From: a virus
Virus record (IMG/VR): IMGVR_UViG_3300021406_000036
Coordinates: 1-29,036 of that record
Reading direction: 5' to 3' (one strand)
DNA: 29,036 nt
Under the pieces are notes generated by a model. That model did no database searches, was not told where the DNA came from, and was given only the letters and a program-made list of their open reading frames with translations. A program made the translations under genes and the position numbers. Shown one piece after another: positions 20,715 to 28,800 of the stretch; the first letter of the stretch is position 1; each line of letters begins with the position of its first letter.

Positions 20715-20739
20715 GCGATTCAGGATTTTGACGATGGTA

Positions 20740-21261
20740 CTACTTGCCGCGCAGTTTGGCAAGGGCGACGGAGTTTGCGTTGGCCACGCTCAGCGCGTGC
20801 GCCAGGCGCGCCCGGTCGCGATCTGACCACTTGGTGGTTGGGTCGCCGTACTTGGCCGCGTTGGCCGCGCCCTGCGCCGACGGCAGCCCGGCCAGGAACT
20901 TGGCCACGTCGGCCGCGACCACGCTCACGAGCTGCGCGATGGCTTGGTACTGTGCGGGGATGGCTGGGGCCGCGATGCCGGCGAACGCCGCGATAATCAG
21001 CGCCGACTTTTCGGCATCCGTCCCACCGCCCGCCAGGATCGTGGATGCCTGCCCGAGCGCGGAGTTGGCCGCCGTCAGGTAGGTTTCTGCCGAGGTGACG
21101 ACATCGGCCGGGACGCTAGACACAGTGGCCAGGATCGGCAGACCCGCGCTGATGGCATCGAGCGCGATCTCCAGATTGGAAACGATCTGGCTGCTCGTGC
21201 AGGAGGAAAGGAGGATCAGGATTATCAGGACGGCTGCGATGTGGTGGGCGTGTCTGGCCAA
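20740..21261 (-). CDS. Lipoprotein, 173 aa
   Basis: The N-terminus is a lipoprotein signal: a basic/His-rich n-region (ARHAHH), a hydrophobic core IAAVLIILIL and the lipobox LLSSC, with Cys at about residue 21 as the lipid-attachment site. The mature part is alanine-rich and helical (AETYLTAANSALGQASTIL, then AGIAAPAIPAQYQAIAQLV) and ends KWSDRDRARLAHALSVANA. The start is TTG at 21261, inside the end of the preceding gene. A phage lipoprotein placed after tail genes could be a superinfection-exclusion lipoprotein or part of lysis (outer spanin-like), but it is too long and helical for a typical spanin. Its role is open. Confidence 0.75.
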   Translation of the reverse strand: MARHAHHIAAVLIILILLSSCTSSQIVSNLEIALDAISAGLPILATVSSVPADVVTSAETYLTAANSALGQASTILAGGGTDAEKSALIIAAFAGIAAPAIPAQYQAIAQLVSVVAADVAKFLAGLPSAQGAANAAKYGDPTTKWSDRDRARLAHALSVANANSVALAKLRGK

Positions 21262-21386
21262 GGTAGGATGTCCTCTGCTCGATTGATTTCGAGCGATTCC
21301 AGGGCCGCGATTGCGGCGTTGATGTGCGTTAGCCGGGCTCTGAGGTCAGTCAGAACCCGGCTGTAGGATGGATAGATCGAGTCCAC
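21225..21386 (-). CDS. Small hypothetical protein, 53 aa
   Basis: The frame from GTG at 21386 reads VDSIYPSYSRVLTDLRARLT and ends PWPDTPTTSQPS. It is a short helix-rich peptide (HINAAIAALESLEINRAED). AGGG stands four bases before the GTG, which is five bases after the stop of the Ig-like gene. It overlaps the start of the lipoprotein gene by 37 bases. No family recognised. Confidence 0.55.
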   Translation of the reverse strand: MDSIYPSYSRVLTDLRARLTHINAAIAALESLEINRAEDILPWPDTPTTSQPS

Positions 21387-21391
21387 TAGCC

Positions 21392-21949
21392 CTAACTCAG
21401 CGAGATGGAAGCGCCGGCCAGTGCGTCGGGATCGGCCACGAGGTCGATCGGCACAGTCACGGCCGTAAACGGGCCCTGCACGGTACCGTCGGGATTGGTG
21501 ACGGTGGTTACGGCGGTCACCGTTACGCCGGTCGGCAGCGGAGTCGGCGCCGGGTTGAGCGGCGTCAGTGTGACGATGAGCCCTGTGCTATCGAGACTCG
21601 GCACGATGCCGGGGTCGCTGGAGGTTGCGTTGGTCGCGACAGTCGCGCCAACAGGAGGGCCAGTCTGCGCGCCGACCTTGTCGATAAAACTGATCGTGCC
21701 GGTCGCGGTGCCGTCGTCGTTGATCGTGAAATCGGTGATCGCGGCCTTGACCGCGAGTTTGTGTGCGTGTGCGCTCATGTTTGGTGCTCCTTCGGTGAGG
21801 GTTATGGAAATGCCCGATAGCGTGGAGTCGGGCGACTCATTGAGAATTGCCAAGATCTGATCGAGCTTCGCGTTTGCGGACTCGATCTGAGATTTCAGCA
21901 CCGCGAATCCGTTGACGATTGCGGTGTAAATCAAGAGCAAGATGTTCAT
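21392..21949 (-). CDS. Coiled-coil plus Ig-like beta protein, 185 aa
   Basis: From ATG at 21949 the product has a hydrophobic/coiled N-terminus (MNILLLIYTAIVNGFAVLKS and ESANAKLDQILAIL), a short linker, then a beta-rich domain with DFTINDDGTATGTISFIDK, TVATNATSSDPGI and TVTAVTTVTNPDGTVQGP, resembling bacterial Ig-like domains found on virion surfaces. A second internal start (MSAHAHKLAV, about 21778) has AAGGAG nine bases upstream and could produce the Ig-like domain alone. A virion decoration or tail accessory role is likely from fold and position; not shown. Confidence 0.65.
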   Translation of the reverse strand: MNILLLIYTAIVNGFAVLKSQIESANAKLDQILAILNESPDSTLSGISITLTEGAPNMSAHAHKLAVKAAITDFTINDDGTATGTISFIDKVGAQTGPPVGATVATNATSSDPGIVPSLDSTGLIVTLTPLNPAPTPLPTGVTVTAVTTVTNPDGTVQGPFTAVTVPIDLVADPDALAGASISLS

Positions 21950-22001
21950 CTCGATGGTTATAGTACCACGCGGGAATGCGAAACGTGGGAAAATCTCACC
22001 C

Positions 22002-22223
22002 ATGCAACGATGTCACGCTGGACACCTGATGGCCGGCGACAACCTCTACTACCGGACCAACGGGCAACGCGAGTGCAAACAGTGCCGCCGGGACCGAGCG
22101 CGCAACAAGGCGCGGGAAAACGGCATTCCCGCGCGCCGAGTGCTCTATTGTGACGTTGAGAGTTCCCCTCCTTCGGAGGGGTACCACGTGAGCCAAGCTG
22201 TACATAACCAAAGAGAGCGTTGA
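22002..22223 (+). CDS. Zinc-finger protein on the opposite strand, 73 aa
   Basis: This plus-strand frame opens with ATG at 22002 and reads MQRCHAGHLMAGDNLYYRTN, then ECKQCRRDRARNKAR. The pattern C-x3-H ... C-x2-C followed by Arg residues is typical of small phage zinc proteins and of the first half of some HNH proteins, but no HNH core follows. The C-terminal part is basic and unstructured. No good ribosome site precedes it. It is one of only two plus-strand genes seen in the window. A hairpin with a CTTCG loop (stem CCCCTC/GAGGGG) lies inside it near 22164-22180. Confidence 0.6.
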   Translation: MQRCHAGHLMAGDNLYYRTNGQRECKQCRRDRARNKARENGIPARRVLYCDVESSPPSEGYHVSQAVHNQRER

Positions 22224-22264
22224 ATTTTATGCCGCGCCGACGCAAATTGTTAACCGGAGGCCAA

Positions 22265-22354
22265 ATGCGACTCTACGGACTTGCAATCACGATCTTCATT
22301 GCCTGGGCGACGTTCCACGCGCTCGGGATCAACCCGCTCGCGCTGGTGCGCTAG
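22265..22354 (+). CDS. Tiny membrane peptide on the opposite strand, 29 aa
   Basis: ATG at 22265 has a GGAGG ribosome site four bases upstream, the strongest in this region. The peptide is MRLYGLAITIFIAWATFHAL and then GINPLALVR, one membrane segment with a basic residue at each end. An in-frame ATG at 22229 would add twelve residues starting MPRRRKLL. Its TAG stop overlaps the TAG of the convergent tail gene in a shared CTAG, so the two genes end on the same bases. Confidence 0.5.
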   Translation: MRLYGLAITIFIAWATFHALGINPLALVR

Positions 22355-25300
22355 AGCCCGTATTTAGTTTTCAGATAATTGCTCACGGTCGAGATTTCCG
22401 CGGAGCTCAGCCCTCGGCTGTACATGAGCACCTCGGCTATATCGGCGTCGAGGATGCGGCTTCCGGCAGCCTGCGCACCGAGCAAATAATTTCCGTCCCA
22501 TGTAAAAGGCGTGTTTGTAAATGCGCCGCTGGCGTCGGCCGACAGCGCCGCTTGCGTAGCATACGCGACCGGTCCAACTACCATCGAGAGCACGACAAAC
22601 GCTCCCGTACTAAGCGTGGCACTCCCGGTTCCGTCGTATAGTCCGGCAGCCACATAGAGTGCGGTCTTACCGTTCGACTTGAGAAAGTAACCGCCCTGGT
22701 CAGCAGCCCAATCGAAGCCGAGCAGACCGCTGTACGCGTTGCTGAGAGCTGTCGGGCTGATGACCATAAACAGGGTCATTTCTCCAGGGATGTTGACTCG
22801 CCCGCGGAACCAGGCCGCACCGCCCAGGCGCACGACAGGCAACGAGTTGACGACGCCAGTCTGATATGTCGCTGGGCTCGTATACTGCGCCGCCACGCCT
22901 CGTGCGTTAGCCGGGTCAGCGAGGTTTGGCCACTCGTTGACAGTAGCGCCGCTAGACAATCCTGTGATCATATCTGCGGAGAGCCACACATCGAGGGCGG
23001 AGACGGTAAGAGGAGTGATTACGGCCGGCAAAACCGTGGTGGGACTGCCGCGGAAAAATGCGTCATTCGCCGACCCGTCAAAAACGAAGCTGTATCCGCA
23101 GTCTGTGCATATGTAAGCATCTCCAGCGTTTGACGGCACCCAACTTGACGCGCCAGCATAAGTGCCAAGAGTGGTGATGTTTCCGCTTCCCCCCCCGCCG
23201 CCCGGTGCCCACTTAGTGTCGCCATTGGCAGCGCTATTTTTGGTCAGCACTTGCCCAGTACCACCACCAGGTGGGACAAGTTGACCCGTGGTGCCAGCGC
23301 CAAGATCTCCGCTGGTTTGCCAGAGTGCCGGCGTCCCGTTCGCCCCCGCCCCGGACGAAGTAGCAAATTCCGTGGTAGCGCCAGTCTTGCTGCCTACAGT
23401 CACATCAGCGCCGCCATGGCCGATTACCGGCTCTCCGCTGGTCAGATTGCCCAGCGAGTTGGTGACTGTGCCAGTGGGGTTACCTTGTACGGTGATGGTC
23501 TGCGATGGAGGCGAAGTCGCGGGAGCGCGCTTGAACGCCACCGTCGCCCAAGCTGCCGGATCACTCGCCGATGCTGGCACGATGCTGCTGGCGAAACTCC
23601 CCGCGCTCGATTGGACCTCAAAAGAGAAAGCAGTCCCTCCTCCGTCTGCTGGAGGCGTCGAGTCGAGTAGAACCTCGGGGCTTGTGACGCCAGCGGTCCC
23701 CGTCAGTCCGCCGACAACAGTGACGATGATATCCGCGTCCTGAGTCGTGGTGATCGTCGGAGGCGTCGCCCCAATCGCGCCGCCAGTTGTGTCGACCGGA
23801 CTCGTTGGCGCGACTCCTGAAAATTCCGCCAGTCCCATCGTGATGGTTGTACCGCCGATGGCGTTGGTAAAGGTGACCGTGTTTGGACCACCGCCGATTG
23901 CTATAGTCCACAGAATCGCGACCTCGATAGGCACTATGCCCGTAGCCGACTGAAACTTTGCCAGCGCCCACGTGTTGCCCATCGTGTCGGATAAGATCGG
24001 CGGATTTGCAAGGAAAGCCTGCTGCTGGAGCACACACACGAGCAGATCGCCTTGCGTAACATTTCCAGGAAAGGCCAGCATGTTGGACCCTGGACCGTAT
24101 GTCATCACTGTGTTGTTGGCGTTTCCGGGAGTCGCCGCGCCAGTGATCGGCGTCACCGGCGTGACGATATTAAGAGTTCCCTGTCCGCGATTGATGAACT
24201 GAGTAAGCGCGGTGATCGCGTTGCCGATGTTCGCGCCGCCGAACGCGGTGTACTGCCAGACAATCACGTTATTTACCGTCGTCATCTGGATTGTCGCGAT
24301 CAGAAATGTGCCGCTGGGAATCCCGGCGTCCGGCAAAGCGATGGTCTGGAGTTGGCCCGTCGCGAGTCCCGGCCTCAGCGTGTAGAACTGACAGGTGGTT
24401 GCGGGCTCTCCGTACTCTGCCGCGTAGCCTTGCGCCAGCGCGAGTAAATCGTCCGGCAGAATCGGAGACGTGAGCGACGTCGAGTAATCATACTCCGCGC
24501 TGGTCCCCTCGATCGCCTGCAGTTGCTGAAGAGAACCCGCCACGGGTGCCTGCGCCACGCCTGGAGTCGCAGTGAGGTACGAGACTACCAGCGTGTCTGT
24601 GTTCGTTAGGATCGGTCCTGCCGCGTCCTGCGTAATCGCGGTAGACCCCTGGGACCAATACCAATCTTTACCGCTATCGACGCCCAGGATTCCAACCGTC
24701 TGCGCGGTGGAATTGAGGGTGATGGTCGGGGCGGCGCCGACGTCGAGAGGCGTGTTGAACACCGTTGTCGTGCCATCGCCAATGAAGGTCGCGTTCAGCG
24801 CGTTGAGCAGCGTTTCCTGGCCAATGAAATAGACCTGATTGGCCAGTTGATTGTGCGAAACCACGATGCTCTGCTGGTACGGTGTGTCGCCGGCAAATAG
24901 GTCACTGCCGTCCGAAACGTTCCACGGCGCGCTCGTCGCCGCGCGAGTGGCGAGAATGAACGTGCGCCACGCGTCCGTAGTCCAGTAGTACGCGGTGTCG
25001 GCGGTAGTGATGAGACTGACCACCTGATCGAGCAGTTGGCCGATGTTCGCGCCTACCGCCGCCGCCAGCGTGATGGTCGGCAGACCGCTCGGCGTCGTCA
25101 CGGCCACGCCATCATCGCTCAGATAGTCGAGCACGGTCGTGCGGAACACAACGTCGGCGTCGATCGCCGTGAACGTCTGCGGATTTGCCGGGGGTACCAC
25201 GCGCCGCTTGGCGAGTCCCTGCCACGATGCACACGTTGCCGACCAGCAGTACGGAGTTCCGGGCACACCCGGATAGCTCGACGTCGTGAGCGTGTCTATA

Positions 25301-25869
25301 TAACCGCCGAAAACATCGCCCGTCACGCTGCTGTACAGATACACCGGCTGCCCGTTTTTGAGCGCGCCGAACCGATCCACGTACGGATTGTCCGCGCCGA
25401 GTGGTCCGGCGAGATTGGAGTTGAGGACGCTGAATTGCAGCGTATCGGCTGTGCCCGGCGCGATCGACGAATTAAACTGAAACGCGGTCGGAACGTCGGC
25501 AACGTCCGATGCCATCGGGCACGGGCGGTAGAGAATCACCGTCGCAAAGCCGGTGTTGAAAATCGAGGTGTCTGGCGCGGCCGCCAGAGTAACTTCCGTC
25601 GGAGAAACGTACGCCGCGATCGTGGTGTGGAACAGCGCGCCCTGCACGAAGTATACCGGAGGCATGAGCGCGTCAACAGGACCACCGCCGACGATTGCAA
25701 TCGGCATGCCTTCGTCAGACGGTTCGAACGTGATGCCCGGCAGTGGATTGTAGACAGTTCCGAAGCTCACCATGTCGAGGGTTGTACTGCTCGCCGTGGC
25801 GCGGCCAGTCGCGCAGACTCCCAGATAAAGGGTCAAGGTATCGGCATTTACTGACGGCGTGTAACTCAT
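22351..25869 (-). CDS. Large tail protein with C-terminal LamG-like domain, 1172 aa
   Basis: ATG at 25869 overlaps the tape-measure stop as ATGA. The first 550 residues resemble a tail-tip/hub type protein (for example PYVDRFGALKNGQPVYLYSS, TGDVFGGYID and YYWTTDAWRTFILATR). Next comes a beta-rich module around residues 590-720 (GDLLVCVLQQQ, MGNTWALAKFQ, TVTFTNAIGGTTITMGLAEF). A glycine- and threonine-rich, collar-like linker follows with GQVLTKNSAANGDTKWAP at about 890. The last 200 residues are LamG/concanavalin-like (VWLSADMITGLSSGATVNEWPNL, VVRLGGAAWFRG and SAEISTVSNYLKTKYGL). Lectin-like ends on tail proteins normally bind host glycans, so this is the best candidate for the receptor-binding protein. 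The function is inferred from domain order. Confidence 0.75.
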   Translation of the reverse strand: MSYTPSVNADTLTLYLGVCATGRATASSTTLDMVSFGTVYNPLPGITFEPSDEGMPIAIVGGGPVDALMPPVYFVQGALFHTTIAAYVSPTEVTLAAAPDTSIFNTGFATVILYRPCPMASDVADVPTAFQFNSSIAPGTADTLQFSVLNSNLAGPLGADNPYVDRFGALKNGQPVYLYSSVTGDVFGGYIDTLTTSSYPGVPGTPYCWSATCASWQGLAKRRVVPPANPQTFTAIDADVVFRTTVLDYLSDDGVAVTTPSGLPTITLAAAVGANIGQLLDQVVSLITTADTAYYWTTDAWRTFILATRAATSAPWNVSDGSDLFAGDTPYQQSIVVSHNQLANQVYFIGQETLLNALNATFIGDGTTTVFNTPLDVGAAPTITLNSTAQTVGILGVDSGKDWYWSQGSTAITQDAAGPILTNTDTLVVSYLTATPGVAQAPVAGSLQQLQAIEGTSAEYDYSTSLTSPILPDDLLALAQGYAAEYGEPATTCQFYTLRPGLATGQLQTIALPDAGIPSGTFLIATIQMTTVNNVIVWQYTAFGGANIGNAITALTQFINRGQGTLNIVTPVTPITGAATPGNANNTVMTYGPGSNMLAFPGNVTQGDLLVCVLQQQAFLANPPILSDTMGNTWALAKFQSATGIVPIEVAILWTIAIGGGPNTVTFTNAIGGTTITMGLAEFSGVAPTSPVDTTGGAIGATPPTITTTQDADIIVTVVGGLTGTAGVTSPEVLLDSTPPADGGGTAFSFEVQSSAGSFASSIVPASASDPAAWATVAFKRAPATSPPSQTITVQGNPTGTVTNSLGNLTSGEPVIGHGGADVTVGSKTGATTEFATSSGAGANGTPALWQTSGDLGAGTTGQLVPPGGGTGQVLTKNSAANGDTKWAPGGGGGSGNITTLGTYAGASSWVPSNAGDAYICTDCGYSFVFDGSANDAFFRGSPTTVLPAVITPLTVSALDVWLSADMITGLSSGATVNEWPNLADPANARGVAAQYTSPATYQTGVVNSLPVVRLGGAAWFRGRVNIPGEMTLFMVISPTALSNAYSGLLGFDWAADQGGYFLKSNGKTALYVAAGLYDGTGSATLSTGAFVVLSMVVGPVAYATQAALSADASGAFTNTPFTWDGNYLLGAQAAGSRILDADIAEVLMYSRGLSSAEISTVSNYLKTKYGL

Positions 25870-28800
25870 TGAGTAAGACGGGCCCCATTCGTGAATAACT
25901 GCCGGACAAGCGCGGCTGTAACTGCGGTGGTAATCTGCGATTGCACCTGCGCAGTGTTGAGTCCGACCGAACCGCGCGCATCGATGGTCACATTGACCGT
26001 CGTGGTTCCACTGGTGCCACCCGTGGACGATGTAGGTCCGCCAACTGGGTTGTAGTTCGGAAGATTCACCGCCGGTTGGTACGGCAAGTTGGCCGACGTG
26101 GCAGCAGTGCCGTTCGGCGTAAGTCCGACCTCAGACAGCAACGATAGCAGTTCATTTTCTTGCGCTTGCGTCAGACCTCCTCCACCGCCCTTGATAAATG
26201 CATCCTCCAGACTCTTGATCTGTGCCGAGATTGCCGCATCGCTCGCGGGGAGCGTGGCCAGGGCCGCCTCGACAGCTTGAGCGGCGGATATAGATAAGGC
26301 GGTGCCTACCGAAGGGTCGGAAGGAAATAGGTTGGTGATGGCGCCGCCAGCGGCCGCCGTGCCACCTCCGCCAGTAGAATTTAGTGACGTGCCTTCTAGG
26401 CCAGTCCCAGAACTGGCGCTACCGGAAGTCCCACCTCCACCACTAGCGATAACTGCGCCAGCAGCCGCAGTTCCGCCCCCCCCTATAGAATTCAGCGACG
26501 TGCCTTGGAGAAGCGGTCCCAAGGTCGCGGCGACACTCAGAAGCGATCCAGCAGCAGAAGATAATTGGCCAGCCGCGCTCATGGTATCGCCCGCAGCATC
26601 GCTCGTTGCGTTGGCCGCATCCGTAGTCGCACCAGCGGCCGTCGTCAGTGAACTGCTGCTGTCGCTAGGTGCCGATACCGTACCCCCGCCAGATGATGCA
26701 ACGCCGCTTGCGTCCACCGCCCAAATCTCGCCGGACGCCTGGTGCGCGGTGACTGCTGGGTAAGATCCGCCATCGATGGCGCTCGTACCCGAGCCGCTGG
26801 AGCTCGATGCGACCGGCGTTGACGAACCTGCCGTACCGGTCGTGCTGCCACCGCTACCATTGTTCCACGTCCCGTTGGCCGACAATCCAGCTTGGCTGAG
26901 CAGCGTTTGGAGTTGCCCCGCTTGCGAGACAGTAAGTCCGCCGCCGTTCAGGATGATGTTTTCGAGCTGGTCTATCTGTTGAGCGAGCGCGCTTGTCGGT
27001 CCCCCACCAGATAAGGAATTGAGAGCGTTGACGACTGCCTGCGCGGCCGCTGTCGGGTCTGTGATCGCAGAGACTGCACTGGCGCTCGTCGAGCTGCTCC
27101 CGGAGTACGTGGAGTTGAGCGGCTGTGGAGTTGTACTCGTCGCGCCGCCGGCTGCCGCTGATCCACTTGTCAGCGCCGACAGTGCCGACTGTGCTGTAGT
27201 CACGGCCTGCTGCGCGGTCTGGATATCCTGAGCTGTCGGCGCACCCGAGAATGTCTGGCCGAAGTACTGCGTATCGACGTCCAGGACGGCTTGCGCCTGC
27301 GCCAGCGCGTCCTGTGCCAACGCCGTGGGACTGGTGCCTTTTGCAGGCATCAGCGCTTGCGCCGCAGCCAGCGCTTGCTTGTACGTGGTCCCTGGCAGCG
27401 GGATATAGCTGTAGTCAAAAGACTCGGTGCCGAAATCGCCAACGCCAGTCAGCAGAGGATTCTGCCCGATTGTGTATCCAGCTGGGGCGCCGACGCTTCC
27501 TCCGCTGGTCGCCGTGCTGCCGAAAGCAGCCTGCATGTCGGCCTGGACGCCCTGCACGGCTTGGGCTACATCGTTGAGCTGAGAGGTCGCGTTCTGTGCG
27601 GCGGTTCCTATCGCGTTGAGTCCGCCAACGACAGACGGCGCGCTGGCCGCGAGATTCTGATTCGCAGCCGTGGCCGCGTTCGTCGCTGTGGTCGTGGCGC
27701 CGGTGAGTTGGGCCAAGTGCGCCTGCGCTGTGGCTAGCGCGTTCTGGGCTTGAGTCACCTGTGGCGAAAGCGTAATGTTCGTTTGGACAGCTTGGTTCAG
27801 AGTGTCGAGCTTGGCCTGCGCCGCCGCCACCGCGATGGTCGCTAGAGAGTAGGCGTCCGTCGCACCCTGGAGTCCGGTCGCCTGTTCCGCAGTCGCGACA
27901 TTCAGGTTTATCAGATCCGTCAGTTGCTGACTGAGCGCCTTCTCGTACTGCGCGCCAACATTCTGCCCGGCCGCCATCTGCGCTTGGAACTTGGCTACCT
28001 TGTCCGTCGCCTCGGCATAGGCCGATTGCAGCCCGGCCAGCGGGCCCGTGCTGAGGGCGACCGTCTGGACGCCGAAGTTCGGCAGGTCCGAGCCGAACCG
28101 ATTGACCGCCGCATCCAGGCCCAGGAGAGCCGACAGAGCCGGCCCCAGCGCATCCTGGAAAGTCTCCAGTCCTTTGACCGCTGTCGTCTCACCTGCCGCC
28201 ATGTCCGGCAGCGTGGAGATGTAATTCTGCACCGTGGTGGTGTACGCGTCGCTCGCCTTTTGGCTAGCGGCGTAAGCCTTCTGCACGTTCTGCTCAGCCG
28301 TTACGACAGCCGCTACCGCGGTCGCCGATCCGTCGTTGGCCGTCTGCGCATCGTGCAACTGTGACACGTAGGCGTCGAGCGCGGCATCACTGGCGATGTA
28401 CGCCCGCTGTGCGAGATCCAGACTGGCGTTCGCCACGGCCTGCTCGTTCGCCTGTTCCTGGAGCGAGCTTACGACCGCTGTCCCGGAGTTGGCCAGCTTA
28501 TTCGCCATGTCCGAGATTGCTTGCATGGATCCTGGGATCGGAGCGAGCCCGATTCCAGCGGCGGCCGCGGCGGTCTGCATGTTGCTGAGAGCTTTGGCTA
28601 CCTCGTTGGCATTGGCAGCAGATCCGTTATAGATCGCCGTCCCGGTAGCCAGTGAGTTGCTCAGGACATCATACGCAGCCCTGGCCGTCTGATAGGCCGC
28701 CGTGGCCTTGTCTTGCGCAACAACAATATTTCCAATGGCCAACTGCACCGGCGTGAGTGCGTTGCCGCCGTCTTGTGCCGCCAGAGCCGCCGCTTGGAAG

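Noticed and set aside
22164-22180. CCCCTC/GAGGGG hairpin as terminator
   Set aside because: Strong stem, but it lies inside the plus-strand gene and has no T tract on either side.
21958-22245. Minus-strand frame opposite the zinc-finger gene
   Set aside because: Its translation has no recognisable features, while the plus strand has a well-spaced Cys/His pattern and a following gene with a strong ribosome site.
25941-28632. Many plus-strand open frames under the tape-measure gene
   Set aside because: They mirror the biased GC codon use of the minus-strand gene and show no domain features.
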